Notes: a model not told the origin generated them from the letters alone. A DNA stretch of 64,000 nucleotides from Caulobacter segnis (GCF_023935105.1 NZ_CP096040.1:5313001-5377000), one strand, 5' to 3'. Positions 39,748-49,610 are shown, counted from the stretch's first letter. Translations and numbers: made by a program.

Positions 39748-41325
39748 ATGCAAGCCGTTCACGAATCTCCGCAATTCTCAGTCGAGGCCCGCGCGTGGCG
39801 GTGGACCCTGCTGATGGTTGCGGGCCTGACGCTCGTGCGGCTGATCGCCCTCTTCACGACGCCGCTGGAGCTCTATCCGGACGAAGCGCAGTACTGGCTG
39901 TGGTCGCGCGAGCTGGCGTTCGGCTACTTCTCCAAGCCGCCGATGATCGCCTGGCTGATCTGGCTGACAACCAAGATCGGCGGCGACGCCGAGCCGTGGG
40001 TGCGTCTGTCCGCCTTGCTGCTGCACGGCGGCGCGGCCCTGGTGATCCACCGCATCGCCCGCAAGCTCTATGGCGGCTGGAGCGGACTGGTCGCCGCGGC
40101 GATCTACAGCCTGATGCCGGGCGTGGTGCTTTCGTCGGGCCTGATCGCGACCGACGCGCCGCTGCTGTTCTTCCTGGCCCTGACGATCTGGGCCTATGTC
40201 GACCTGGCCACGGCCTACGCCCCGCGCCGCTACTTCGTCGCCCTGGGCATGGGCGCGGCCCTGGGCCTGGCCTTCCTGTCGAAATACGCGGCGATCTACG
40301 CGCTGGGCAGCATCGCCATCCACGCCCTGATCTCGAAGGAGGCGCGCAACCGTTGGTGCCCGGCGGCGATCGTTCTGTTCCTGGCGGCCTTCGTCCTGGT
40401 GCTGGCCCCCAACTTCGCCTGGAACGCCAGCCACCAGTTCTCGACGGTCAAGCACACGGCCTCGAACGCCAACTGGGGCGCACACACCCTGTTCAACTTC
40501 CGTGAGCTGATCGAGTTCGTCGGTTCGCAGTTCGGCGTGTTCGGCCCCGTGCCGTTCGCGGCCCTTCTAGGCGGTGCGATCTGGCTGGGCGTGAAGCGAA
40601 AGCTGGCCTCGCCCGACCTGCTGCTGCTGTGTTTCGCCGCCCCGCCGCTGATCCTCGTGGCCGGCGAGGCCTTCGTCTCGCGCGCCAACGCCAACTGGGC
40701 CGGCGCGGCCTTCGTGGCCGGCTCGGTGCTGGCGGCCGGCTGGCTGCTGCGCTGGAACGCCCGCCGCTGGCTGATCGGCGGCCTGGCGTTCCAGGCCCTG
40801 TTCGCCGCCTTCTTCGTCGCCTGCATGATCAGCCCCAAGCTCGCCGACGCCACGGGCCTGTCGAACGGCTTCAAGCGCGTGCGCGGCTGGGACCAGACCG
40901 TTCAGGCGATCATCGAGCGCGCCCGCGAGGAGCAGGCCCTGCGTGGCGGGGTCAGTTCCGTGGCGATGGACGATCGCTTCGTCTACAACGCCGCCGCCTA
41001 CTACGGCCGCGACTATTTCGGCCAGCCAGGCGCGCCGCCGCTGCGCATGTGGGTGCACGAGGCCCATCCCCAAAACCAGGCTGAGACCTCGGCCCCGCTG
41101 GACGCCCACTACGGCCGCCGCGCCCTGATCGTCAGCCTGGAGGGCGGCTATCGCCCCGAGATAGAGCAGGATTTCAAGGCCCATTCCGGCCTGCAGATCG
41201 CCCGCGTGCGGCTGGACAAGAAGCGCTCGCGCCGCGTCGACCTGTTCATCGCCGAGGGCTTCGCCCCCCTGCCCCGCGACCCGATCACCGGCCTGCCGCC
41301 TCGCCCACGGCATCAGCCACAGTAA
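39748..41325 (+). CDS. GT39/ArnT-like membrane glycosyltransferase
   Basis: 525 residues with 11-12 predicted membrane helices. The first periplasmic loop has LYPDEAQYWLWSRELAFGYFSKPPMIAW, the DE-containing catalytic motif of the protein-mannosyltransferase/ArnT superfamily, which uses polyprenyl-phosphate sugars. The soluble C-terminal part (from about residue 385) carries RFVYNAAAYYGRDYFGQPGAPPLRMW and ends in a Pro/Arg tail. It probably modifies a lipid or envelope glycan on the periplasmic side. It is flanked by a 189-bp divergent region and stands alone. Confidence 0.9.
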   Translation: MQAVHESPQFSVEARAWRWTLLMVAGLTLVRLIALFTTPLELYPDEAQYWLWSRELAFGYFSKPPMIAWLIWLTTKIGGDAEPWVRLSALLLHGGAALVIHRIARKLYGGWSGLVAAAIYSLMPGVVLSSGLIATDAPLLFFLALTIWAYVDLATAYAPRRYFVALGMGAALGLAFLSKYAAIYALGSIAIHALISKEARNRWCPAAIVLFLAAFVLVLAPNFAWNASHQFSTVKHTASNANWGAHTLFNFRELIEFVGSQFGVFGPVPFAALLGGAIWLGVKRKLASPDLLLLCFAAPPLILVAGEAFVSRANANWAGAAFVAGSVLAAGWLLRWNARRWLIGGLAFQALFAAFFVACMISPKLADATGLSNGFKRVRGWDQTVQAIIERAREEQALRGGVSSVAMDDRFVYNAAAYYGRDYFGQPGAPPLRMWVHEAHPQNQAETSAPLDAHYGRRALIVSLEGGYRPEIEQDFKAHSGLQIARVRLDKKRSRRVDLFIAEGFAPLPRDPITGLPPRPRHQPQ

Positions 41326-41418
41326 GGACATCGGACGTCCTGGCTGCTTTCGAGGGATCACCGTCCTTTCGCCAGCCCTCGCCACGGCGATGCTTCCCGC
41401 GTCTCACGGGAGGTCTTC

Positions 41419-42447
41419 ATGTCGCGCCTGCTCGCCATCTTGCTGGCCCTGTTCACCGCCTCGCCGGCCCTGGCCCGGCCTCTGGTCGTGATCCTGGCGG
41501 ACGCCCGGGGAACCGAGACCACCGATCTCGTCGCCCCCTACGCCGTGCTGGCCGAGTCCGGAACGGTCGAGGTGAAGATCATCGCCCCCACCCTGGCGCC
41601 CGTGCGGCTGATGCCGGGCAAGGCTTGGGTGCGGCCGCAGGCGACCTTCGCTCAGCTGACCCGCGAGCCGGACGTCGTCGTCATTCCCTTCATGATGCCG
41701 GCCTATGACCCCGTCCGTGACGCCTGGCTGCGCGAGCGCGCCAAGCGCGGCGCCCGGATCGTCGCGATCTGCGCCGGGGCCGAGACCCTGGCCCGGGGCG
41801 GCCTTCTGAATGGCCGCGAGGCCACGACCCACTGGTTCGAACTGAAGCGTCTGGCCAAGGCCTATCCGAACGTGCGCTGGCGGCGCGACCGGCGCTGGAT
41901 CGTCGACGGGCCGATAACCACCACCGCCGGGGTGACGGCGTCGATCCCCGCCAGCCTCGCCCTGCTGCGCGACCTGGCCGGCGAGGAGGTGATGCGGGCG
42001 ACGGCGGCGCGGCTGGGCGTTCCCCTCCCCGTCCAGGCCCACGACGGCGCGGCCTTCCGGGTCGGGACGGACGCGGCGATGACCGGCCTCTCGGGCTGGG
42101 CCAACGCCTGGCGCGGCGAGAAGGTCGCGGTGCGGATCACCGACGGCTTCGACGACCTGGCCTTCGCCACGGCCCTGGACGCCTGGTCGAGGACGAACCG
42201 CTCGGAGGCCTTTCCGAGCCAGGGCGCGGTGTCACGGCATAGGCTTGCGGTGATCGCGCCGGAGAAGCTTCCGCGCGCCGGCCGGATGGTGGAGCCGCGC
42301 AACGGCGATCCGACCACCGCCCTGAACGACATCGCCGCCGCCTATGGCAAGGCGACGGCGAGATACGTGGCGCTCACCCTGGAGCACCCCTACTGGCTGG
42401 AGGTGACTAGAGCGCCACCTCGAACGCCGCCTCGGTCTTGGCCTTGA
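41419..42447 (+). CDS. DJ-1/PfpI (GATase1-like) domain protein, exported
   Basis: 342 residues with a signal peptide (about 1-19, ending ALA). The DJ-1/PfpI domain has LVVILADARGTETTDLVAPYAVL, then VVVIPFMMP and the nucleophile elbow IVAICAGAETLARGGLL (Cys near residue 118), and ITTTAGVTASIPASLALLRDLAG. This is the arrangement found at the N-terminus of GATase1-like AraC regulators. However, no HTH follows; the C-terminal half is unassigned. The last 14 codons overlap the convergent scoB gene by 41 bp. A one-base gain before them would give a stop next to TGACTAG, so the end is uncertain. Confidence 0.75.
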   Translation: MSRLLAILLALFTASPALARPLVVILADARGTETTDLVAPYAVLAESGTVEVKIIAPTLAPVRLMPGKAWVRPQATFAQLTREPDVVVIPFMMPAYDPVRDAWLRERAKRGARIVAICAGAETLARGGLLNGREATTHWFELKRLAKAYPNVRWRRDRRWIVDGPITTTAGVTASIPASLALLRDLAGEEVMRATAARLGVPLPVQAHDGAAFRVGTDAAMTGLSGWANAWRGEKVAVRITDGFDDLAFATALDAWSRTNRSEAFPSQGAVSRHRLAVIAPEKLPRAGRMVEPRNGDPTTALNDIAAAYGKATARYVALTLEHPYWLEVTRAPPRTPPRSWP

Positions 42448-43048
42448 CCTCGTCGACCGTGACGCCCGGCGCCAGTTCGATCAGCTTCACCGGCGTCTTG
42501 CCGCGATTGATCTCGAACACGCCCAGCTCGGTGATCAGCAGATCGACCACGCCCGCGCCGGTCAGCGGCAGGGAGCATTGCTTGAGCAGCTTGGGCGCCC
42601 CGGACTTCTCGCAGTGGTCCATGACCACCACCACGCGCTTGACGCCAGCGACCAGATCCATGGCCCCGCCCATGCCCTTGACCATCTTGCCCGGCACCAT
42701 CCAGTTGGCCAGGTCGCCGTTCTCGGCCACCTGCATGCCGCCCAGGATCGACAGGGCGATATGGCCGCCGCGGATCATGGCGAAGCTGTCGGCCGAGCTG
42801 AAGTACGAGCTCGAGTCCAGCTCGGTGATCGTCTGCTTGCCGGCGTTGATCAGGTCGGCGTCCTCCTCGCCCTCATAGGGGAAGGGACCCATGCCCAGCA
42901 TGCCGTTCTCGCTCTGCAGCGTCACGTGCATGCCTTCCGGGATGTAGTTGGCCACCAGGGTCGGAATGCCGATCCCCAGGTTCACGTAGAAGCCGTCCCG
43001 CAGCTCCTTGGCGGCGCGGGCCGCCATCTCGTCGCGCGTCCAGGCCAT
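42407..43048 (-). CDS. scoB: 3-oxoacid CoA-transferase subunit B
   Basis: 213 residues. The CoA-transferase signature with catalytic Glu is in VTLQSENGMLGMGP. VNLGIGIPTLVANYIPEGM precedes it and GGHIALSILGGMQV and GGAMDLVAGVKRVVVVMDH follow. With subunit A it transfers CoA from succinyl-CoA to acetoacetate. The start shares its last base with the scoA stop (coupled). The C-terminus overlaps the convergent DJ-1-like gene. Confidence 0.95.
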   Translation of the reverse strand: MAWTRDEMAARAAKELRDGFYVNLGIGIPTLVANYIPEGMHVTLQSENGMLGMGPFPYEGEEDADLINAGKQTITELDSSSYFSSADSFAMIRGGHIALSILGGMQVAENGDLANWMVPGKMVKGMGGAMDLVAGVKRVVVVMDHCEKSGAPKLLKQCSLPLTGAGVVDLLITELGVFEINRGKTPVKLIELAPGVTVDEVKAKTEAAFEVAL

Positions 43049-43758
43049 TACGCTTGTTCCTTCTGGCGGGTGGTCACGCGCTCGATGCGCTTCTCGAACT
43101 TCGCGCCCTTGATCAGGTGGTCGACATAGATGCCGGGCGTGTGGATGGCGTCCTTGTCCAGGGCGCCGATCGCGACCAGTTGCTCGACCTCGACGACGGT
43201 CTTCTTGCCGGCCGTGGCCATCATCGGATTGAAGTTCCGGGCCGTCTTTCGATAGATCAGATTACCCTCGGCGTCGGCCTTCCAGGCCTTGACGATGGCC
43301 AGGTCGGCGGTCAGGCCGCGCTCCATGACGTACATCTCGCCGTCGAACTCGCGGACTTCCTTGCCTTCGGCGACCAGGGTGCCGTATCCGGTGCGCGTGA
43401 AGAAGGCCGGGATGCCCGCACCGCCCGCACGGATGCGTTCGGCCAGGGTGCCCTGCGGATTGAACTCCAGTTCCAGTTCACCGCTGAGGTAGAGCTGTTC
43501 GAACAGCTTGTTCTCGCCCACATAGGACGAGACCATCTTCTTGATCTGGCGGTTCTCCAGCAGGATCCCCAGGCCGAAGCCGTCGACGCCGCAATTGTTG
43601 GAGATGACCGTGAGGTCCTTCGTTCCCGCCTCGCGGATCGCCGCGATCAGGTTCTCCGGAATGCCGCAGAGGCCGAACCCGCCGGCCATGATGGTCATGC
43701 CGTCGAACAACAGCCCGGCCAGGGCCTCGACGGCGTCTGTCTTCACCTTGTCGACCAT
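43048..43758 (-). CDS. scoA: 3-oxoacid CoA-transferase subunit A
   Basis: 236 residues. The CoA-binding glycine loop is GMTIMAGGFGLCGIPENLI. LTVISNNCGVDGFGLGILLENRQIKKMVSSYVGENKLFE and GGAGIPAFFTRTGYGTLVAEGKE are the conserved central blocks. It is the first gene of the scoA-scoB pair, which supports acetoacetate or ketone-body utilisation through acetoacetyl-CoA. Confidence 0.95.
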   Translation of the reverse strand: MVDKVKTDAVEALAGLLFDGMTIMAGGFGLCGIPENLIAAIREAGTKDLTVISNNCGVDGFGLGILLENRQIKKMVSSYVGENKLFEQLYLSGELELEFNPQGTLAERIRAGGAGIPAFFTRTGYGTLVAEGKEVREFDGEMYVMERGLTADLAIVKAWKADAEGNLIYRKTARNFNPMMATAGKKTVVEVEQLVAIGALDKDAIHTPGIYVDHLIKGAKFEKRIERVTTRQKEQA

Positions 43759-43932
43759 GGTGTCTCCCTATTCCGAACGCGCGGGCTATCGCGAGCTGGC
43801 CGCTTTTTATCCAGGACGGATGAAAAGCCTGCCTCTCAGCTTTCCTCCGGCTCTCGGCGAACCGTGTCGCCCGAGCCGTGACGAAATTCAACCCTTGATG
43901 AATATTTTTCCGCCAGGCGGAGGGGTTCAGTG

Positions 43933-44520
43933 ATGAACGACGCTAACACCGGCTCCGTGACACCCGCCACCTCCGGCGTGCTGTTGGTGCTGGCCCACCC
44001 GGCGCTTGAACGCTCGCGCGCCAATCGGGCCCTGGCCAAGGCGGCGAAAGGCCTTTCCGGGGTCACCTTCAAGGATCTTTACGAGACCTATCCGGACTTC
44101 GTGGTCGACATCGAGACCGAGCAGGCGGCCCTGGTCGCGCACGACGTCGTCGCCCTGCAGTTCCCGCTGTTCTGGTATTCGCCCCCGGCCCTGATGAAGG
44201 AGTGGCTGGATCTGGTCTGGCTGCACGGCTTCGCCTATGGCGAAGGCGGCGAGGCTCTGAAAGGTAAGCGGCTGTTCGTGGCCTGCACCACCGGCGCCAG
44301 CGCCAAGGCCTATCACGCCCACGGCTACAACCGGTTCTCGATGGACGAGTTCCTGCGGCCGCTGGAGCAGACCGCGCACCTGTGCGGCATGGAATGGGAG
44401 ACGCCGTTCGTGGTTCACGGCGCCTCGGTGAAGGACGACGCGGCCCTGAAGGCCGAGGCCGAGCGCTACAAGGCGCGCGTGGCCTCGCTGCTGCCGGCGC
44501 GCGGCAAGGCGGAGGCTTAA
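43933..44520 (+). CDS. KefF-like NAD(P)H quinone oxidoreductase, KefC ancillary protein
   Basis: 195 residues of flavodoxin-like fold. VLLVLAHPALERSRANRALAKA is the FMN/phosphate-binding start. FPLFWYSPPALMKEWLDLVWLHGFAYGEGG is the family core, and FVACTTGASAKAYHAHGYNRFSMDEFLRPLEQTAHLCGM the second signature. KefF and KefG activate the KefC/KefB K+ efflux systems and also reduce quinones. The next gene, 7 bp downstream, is a KefC homologue, which settles the role. A GTG one codon upstream is an alternative start; GGAGGGG precedes both. Confidence 0.92.
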   Translation: MNDANTGSVTPATSGVLLVLAHPALERSRANRALAKAAKGLSGVTFKDLYETYPDFVVDIETEQAALVAHDVVALQFPLFWYSPPALMKEWLDLVWLHGFAYGEGGEALKGKRLFVACTTGASAKAYHAHGYNRFSMDEFLRPLEQTAHLCGMEWETPFVVHGASVKDDAALKAEAERYKARVASLLPARGKAEA

Positions 44521-44527
44521 GGACGGC

Positions 44528-46431
44528 ATGGAGAACTTCCTCACCCAGACCCTGGTCTATCTGGGCGCGGCCGTCATCTCGGTGCCGATCGCCAAGCGGC
44601 TGGGGCTCGGCTCGGTGCTGGGCTATCTGATCGCCGGCGTGGTCATCGGGCCTTTCGCCCTGTCGCTGGTCGGCGACCAGGCCGACGTCATGAAGTTCGC
44701 CGAGTTCGGCGTCGTCATCCTGCTGTTCCTGATCGGCCTCGAGGTGCAGCCCTCGATGCTGTGGGACATGCGCAAGGCGATCTTCGGCCTGGGCGGCGCG
44801 CAGGTGCTGGGCACGGCCCTGGCCATCGCCGCGGCCTCGCTGGCCCTGGGCCTGCCCTGGCAGACGGCCCTGGCCGTGGGGCTGGTGCTGGCCATGTCGT
44901 CCACCGCCATCGTGCTGCAGACCCTCGACGAGAAAGGGCTGCGGCAAGGCCCGGTCGGCCGCGCCGCGTTCGGGGTGCTGCTGCTGCAGGACCTGGCGGT
45001 GATCCCGATGTTCGCCCTGCTGCCCCTGCTGGCCACCGGCGCGGCGCATCACGCCGAGGCCGGCGGCGGGCATGGCGGCGGCAGCCTGGTCGCCCACCTG
45101 CCGATCTGGGCCCAGACCCTGTCGGTGTTCGCGGCCGTGGCGGGCGTGATTGGCGGCGGCCGCTATCTGGTGCGCCCGGTGTTCCGCTTCATCGCCAAGG
45201 CCCGCCTGCGCGAGATCTTCGTCGCCGCGGCCCTGCTGATCGTGGTGGCCGTGGCCAGCCTGATGCAGATCGTCGGCCTGTCGCCCGCCCTCGGGGCCTT
45301 CCTGGCCGGCGTGGTGCTGGCCGAAAGCGAGTTCCGCCGCGAACTGGAAAGCGACATCGAGCCGTTCCGGGGGCTGCTGCTGGGCCTGTTCTTCATCACC
45401 GTCGGCGCGGGCGTGAACCTGCCGCTGGTGGCCAGCCAGCCCCTGGTCCTAGCCGGGATCGTCGTTGGCCTGATGGTCCTGAAATTCCTGGTCATGTACG
45501 GCATCGCCCGCCTGTTCGGGGCCCAGAAGCGCGGCGCCATGGCGGTGGCCACGGCCCTGGCCCAGGGCGGCGAGTTCGCCTTCGTGCTGCTCAGCTTCAC
45601 GGTCGGGGCCGGCGTGATCGGCGTCCAGCTGGCGGCCCTGCTGACCGCCGCCGTCGCCGTCTCCATGGCCCTGACGCCGGTGGCCATGATCCTGTACGAG
45701 CGCATCGCGGCCCTGATGGACGCGGCCATCCCCGACGTGGTCCCCGAGACCGGCGACTTCGACGAGGGCGAGCCGGACATCATCATCGCCGGCTTCGGGC
45801 GCTTCGGACAGATCACCGGCCGCATGCTGACGGCCAACGGCTTCAAGTCGACGATCCTGGACAGCGACATCGAACAGATCGAGCTGCTGCGCCGCTTCGG
45901 CCGCCGCGTGCACTATGGCGACGCCACGCGGCTGGACCTGTTGCGCGCCGCCGGCGCCGAGCGGGCCCGCATGCTGATCGTCGCCCTGGACGACCGCGAG
46001 AAGGCCGTCGAGCTGGTCGAGACCGCCCGCGAGGCCTTCCCGAACCTGGTGATCCTGGCCCGCGCCTGGGACCGCCGCCACGCCTACGACCTGCTGTCCA
46101 ACGGCGCCGACGCGGTCGAGCGCGAGACCTTCGAGGCCGCCCTGGCCCTGGGGGCCACGGCGCTGCAGAAGCTCGGCTTCCGCGCCCATCGCGCCCACCG
46201 CGCCGCCGCCTTCTTCCGCCGCCACGACCGACGGGTGTTCGAGGAGCTGCGTCCGATGTGGGGCCAGGAAGAAGCCTATATCCTGGCCTCGCGCGACGCG
46301 GCCAAGACCATGGACCGGCTGCTGGACGCCGACCTGCACCGCATGCGCCCCGGTGACGCCGGGGGGCCTGGGACACCGCCAGCCTGGACGAGGAACTGCG
46401 CGAGCGCGCCCAGCAGGAGGGGACCAGCTAG
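44528..46431 (+). CDS. KefC-type glutathione-regulated K+/H+ antiporter, C-terminal tail frameshifted
   Basis: About 634 residues if the frame is repaired. There are 12-13 membrane helices of the CPA2 fold with FLIGLEVQPSMLWDMR, the Gln/Gly-rich AQGGEFAFVLLSF and the short LLQDLAVIP stretch. A cytoplasmic RCK/TrkA-N domain begins IIIAGFGRFGQITGRML. KefC expels K+ and acidifies the cytoplasm in response to electrophile-glutathione adducts. In the given sequence a run of six G at 46361-46366 throws the last residues into a frame running to 46567, antisense to the AraC gene. With a seventh G the protein ends AWDTASLDEELRERAQQEGTS at 46431, which looks authentic. Confidence 0.9.
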
Positions 46432-46436
46432 AGCGC

Positions 46437-47474
46437 CTAGGCGGCGTCCAGCGCGCGCAGCCAGTCCGGCAGCCCGCCGTTCGCCGCCTGCAGCACGCTG
46501 GCGCGGGCGGCGGCGGTCGCGCCCTGCCCCCGCGCCTCGCCCGGCGTCATGCCGAACCGCGTCTTGAAGGCTCGGCTGAAGCTGGACCAGACGGTGAAGC
46601 CGTAGCGCTCGGCGACCTGGGCCATGGCCAGGGGCTGGGCGGGATCGGACAGGGCGTCGAACACCCGGCGCAGACGGCGATTGCGGATGTGTTCGCTGAC
46701 ACCGCCCAGCGGCGCGAACAGCCGATAGAGCGAGGCGCGCGACAACCCGAACTGGCGGCACAGCCGCTCGGCGCCCAGGTCCGGATCGGCCAGGTGCGCG
46801 TCGATGAACCGGCGCACCCGGGCGCGCTGGGTGTCGGCCGCCGCCCGCCGCGCCTCCGCGCCGCGCAGTCCCAGGGTCAGGCCGGCCAGCAGGTCGGTGG
46901 TGGCCCGCCCCACGCCATAGGCCTCGTCAGGACGCAGGTCGGGCGCTACGCGCATCAGGCTCTCGGCGTGCGATCGCAGCAGTTGGGCCCCCGCACTTTC
47001 GCGCCGCAGGACCAGGCCGTGCAGCGGATCCAGGTCGATGTCGCGGGCGTCGAAGGCGTCGCGCGGCAGGGCCAGGTTGATGTTGGTGCAGCGGGCCGTC
47101 TCGGACTGGAAGGTCCGGGTCAGGTCCAGCAGGCAGACGTCGCCCGGACGCGCCGTGATCTCGTCGCGGCCCGCGCGCCGCACGTCCTCGCCGTCGACGA
47201 TGATCTGCACCAGGATCAACTCAAGGCCAGTGGCCGCGATCTTCCGCGCATCGCGGCCGTAGGTGAAGGCGGCCTGACTCATGTGGGCCTGGCCCAGCAG
47301 CAGCGGACCGATATTGAAGCTGTTGATGCCCAGATCAGGCCCGGCGGCGTCGACGTCGCGCAGCCCGATATCGAAGATCGGCGCGATGGCGTCCGCATAG
47401 GCCTCAGCGCCGGGCCGGCCGGGGGTCACCCGGGTGCCCGCCTGGAAGTGTGGAAGCGCCGAATCTGACGACAT
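46437..47474 (-). CDS. AraC-family transcriptional regulator
   Basis: 345 residues. The N-terminal AraC-binding-like sensing domain has INSFNIGPLLLGQA and GDVCLLDLTRTFQSET. The C-terminal double HTH is ARVRRFIDAHLADPDLGAERLCRQFGLSRASLYRLFAPLGGVSEHI then RRVFDALSDPAQPLAMAQVAERYGFTVWSSFSRAFKTRFGMTPGEAR, the standard AraC signature. It converges on kefC with a 5-bp gap and has a 310-bp upstream region. The regulated genes are not evident from position. Confidence 0.93.
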   Translation of the reverse strand: MSSDSALPHFQAGTRVTPGRPGAEAYADAIAPIFDIGLRDVDAAGPDLGINSFNIGPLLLGQAHMSQAAFTYGRDARKIAATGLELILVQIIVDGEDVRRAGRDEITARPGDVCLLDLTRTFQSETARCTNINLALPRDAFDARDIDLDPLHGLVLRRESAGAQLLRSHAESLMRVAPDLRPDEAYGVGRATTDLLAGLTLGLRGAEARRAAADTQRARVRRFIDAHLADPDLGAERLCRQFGLSRASLYRLFAPLGGVSEHIRNRRLRRVFDALSDPAQPLAMAQVAERYGFTVWSSFSRAFKTRFGMTPGEARGQGATAAARASVLQAANGGLPDWLRALDAA

Positions 47475-47784
47475 GGAGAACTCGAACGAACGCTACGCGG
47501 CTCCGCAGCCAGACCCCGAAAGGCGATCGACGTCAACGGCCCGGGCGCCGCGTCTCAGATTCATGACCCGCCGTCTCAAACGACCGCCGTTCCATTGATC
47601 CGTTGGCGGCTCGCTCGTAGCAACCGCCGGCGCGCGGTCGTCGTCTCACCGCTTACGGTGTGGATCGCGCGACGAGCGTCCGGTCAGATCCGTCCAGGGT
47701 GGGGAAACTTTGGATGGTCCGACCGCCGCGCGAAAACTTCCAAGCCTTCGCGGCGCGGGCTCCCGCCGAGTCCGCGCCGTTTCT
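47475..47784. other. 310-bp gap upstream of the AraC gene
   Basis: This is the promoter side of the AraC regulator and the 3' side of the desaturase gene. I see no gene, repeat or convincing hairpin; the short open frames are Arg-rich and not protein-like. Confidence 0.6.
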
Positions 47785-48849
47785 TTATTCGGCGGCGAGG
47801 TTCTTCCGCCCGACGCGACCGAACAGATCGGCCAAGGCCTCGAACAGGCCCTTCTCCGAGGCATGGTGATAGATCGAGTCCGTCCCCAGGGCCTGGGCCA
47901 GCCGCGCGTGGGCTTTGCCCAAGTTGTGATACGGCAGGCGCGGCAGCAGATGGTGCAGGGCGTGGTAGCGCAGGCCCACCGGCGCCCAGAGTTCCGAAGC
48001 CAGGTTCGGCGGCGGGACGTTGACCGAGTCCAGGAACTGCTCGTCCAGGGTCATCTTGCCACCGTCGTTGTCCCAGTGGTGGGCGACCAGGGTGCGGGCC
48101 TGGTTGACGAAGGTGGCGACCGAGAAGATCGCCAGACCCGTCAGCACGAAGCGGACCGGCAGCATGCCGGCGACCGTGGCGGCGATCACCGCCCACGACC
48201 ACAGCCAACAGGCCACGTCCTGGACCACCCACTCGGGACGCCAGCGGTTCAAGTCATCGCGCACGAAGTCGGGATTGATGATCAGGGCCGACAGCTTGGT
48301 CTTCAGATAGCGACGCAGCGGCGGGACCACGAACGACAGTGGGATCAGGATCGCCGAGCGCAGGACCACGCCCAGCGGCGCCAGCAGCGCCACGAACAGG
48401 AAGCCGGCCAGCTTCAGCGGCGTGAACCGCGACAGCGGCAGGTATTCCGGATCCAGCGCCGTGCCGAACCGGTCCTTGATGTGGTGGATATTGTGCACGC
48501 CCTCGTACATCAGCGACGGCGTCATCAAGGGCACGCCAACCAGCACGTTCCAGCCGATGCGGAAGCCCGGCGCCTCGTCGTCGCGGATGTGGGTCAGTTC
48601 GTGGATGAAGGACAGGGCGCGATAGAGGGCCAGCATGCTGACCAGGCCAGCGACCAGGCCGATCGCCAGGCTGGCGGTCGTCGCCGCCACGTAAAAGCCG
48701 CCCCACATCAGGGCGGCCGAGATCACGAGGTCGATCCAGTAGATCGTCGCGTTCGGGGTCATCAGGTCGCCAGCCAGGGCATAGGCCTGCTTGGTCAGAC
48801 TGACGCCTTCGCTCGCCAACTTGTTCACGTCCACCTCACGCCGCGCCAT
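47785..48849 (-). CDS. membrane fatty-acid desaturase
   Basis: 354 residues with four or more membrane helices and the three histidine boxes of the membrane di-iron desaturases: HELTH (in LSFIHELTHIRDD), HNIHH (YEGVHNIHHIKD) and HALHH (LRYHALHHLLPRLPYHNLG). They are spaced as in acyl-lipid or carotenoid-type desaturase/hydroxylases. AHHWDN is an additional ligand-like His pair. It introduces a double bond or hydroxyl into a membrane lipid acyl chain; the position is unknown. The ATG at 48849 was preferred over an upstream TTG. Confidence 0.9.
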   Translation of the reverse strand: MARREVDVNKLASEGVSLTKQAYALAGDLMTPNATIYWIDLVISAALMWGGFYVAATTASLAIGLVAGLVSMLALYRALSFIHELTHIRDDEAPGFRIGWNVLVGVPLMTPSLMYEGVHNIHHIKDRFGTALDPEYLPLSRFTPLKLAGFLFVALLAPLGVVLRSAILIPLSFVVPPLRRYLKTKLSALIINPDFVRDDLNRWRPEWVVQDVACWLWSWAVIAATVAGMLPVRFVLTGLAIFSVATFVNQARTLVAHHWDNDGGKMTLDEQFLDSVNVPPPNLASELWAPVGLRYHALHHLLPRLPYHNLGKAHARLAQALGTDSIYHHASEKGLFEALADLFGRVGRKNLAAE

Positions 48850-48938
48850 CCGCGATAAGGACGACGAATTGGCGACGGCGCGAGGGAAAAGCAACCACTT
48901 GGATCAAGGGCGCGACGATTCCGCGCCCTTAAGCGGAT

Positions 48939-49610
48939 TTAGGTCAGCGGGCGCAGGATGATCTCGACCCGGCGGTTCTGGGCGCGGCCGGCGGCGGTGG
49001 CGTTGTCGGCGATCGGCTGGCGCGCGCCCATGCCCGCGACGAAGATGCGGTCCGGCAGCACACGGCCCTGGCGGGTCAGATAGTCGGCCACCGCGCTGGC
49101 GCGGCGCTCGGAAAGACCCTGGTTGTAGTCGGCGCCGCCGCTGCTGTCGGCGTGGCCCACCACGTCGATGGTGGTCTGCGGATAGGCGTTCAGCGTGCGG
49201 GCCACGTCATCCAGGACCCGGGTGAACTGCGGCTGCACGTCCGACTTGTCGACCGCGAAGGTCACGTCGCTGGGCATGACCAGCACGATCTGGTCGCCGT
49301 TGCGACGGATCATGACGCCCGAGGATTCCAGGCTGCGCCGGAGGTCAGCCTGCTGACGATCCATGTAGTTGCCGACCGCGCCGCCGGCCAGCGCGCCGAT
49401 GCCCGCGCCGATCAGCGCGTTCTTGCGGCCCTGCTCACCCTTGTTGGTGTTGGTCAGATAGCCCAGCAGCGCGCCGCCGGCCGCCCCGGCCAGCGCGCCC
49501 GTGCCGGTGTTGTTGCGCACGGGCATGCCCGTATACGGGTCGGTCGTCGTGCAGGCGGCCAAGGCGCCGGCGCCCACCAGGACAGCGGCCAGAGCGAACT
49601 TGCGGGTCAT
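48939..49610 (-). CDS. OmpA-family outer-membrane lipoprotein with glycine-zipper
   Basis: 223 residues. A lipoprotein signal ends VGAGALAACTTT. A glycine-zipper segment follows (GTGALAGAAGGALLGYLTN and GAGIGALAGGAVGNYMD), then a C-terminal OmpA/MotB peptidoglycan-binding domain: VTFAVDKSDVQPQF, IDVVGHADSSGGADYNQGLSERRASAVADYL and RRVEIILRP. This is the YiaD-like architecture, tethering the outer membrane to peptidoglycan. The second ATG (49610), preceded by GAGGGA, was chosen; one five codons upstream is possible. It is divergent from the 2OG oxygenase over a region containing a perfect tandem duplication. Confidence 0.93.
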   Translation of the reverse strand: MTRKFALAAVLVGAGALAACTTTDPYTGMPVRNNTGTGALAGAAGGALLGYLTNTNKGEQGRKNALIGAGIGALAGGAVGNYMDRQQADLRRSLESSGVMIRRNGDQIVLVMPSDVTFAVDKSDVQPQFTRVLDDVARTLNAYPQTTIDVVGHADSSGGADYNQGLSERRASAVADYLTRQGRVLPDRIFVAGMGARQPIADNATAAGRAQNRRVEIILRPLT

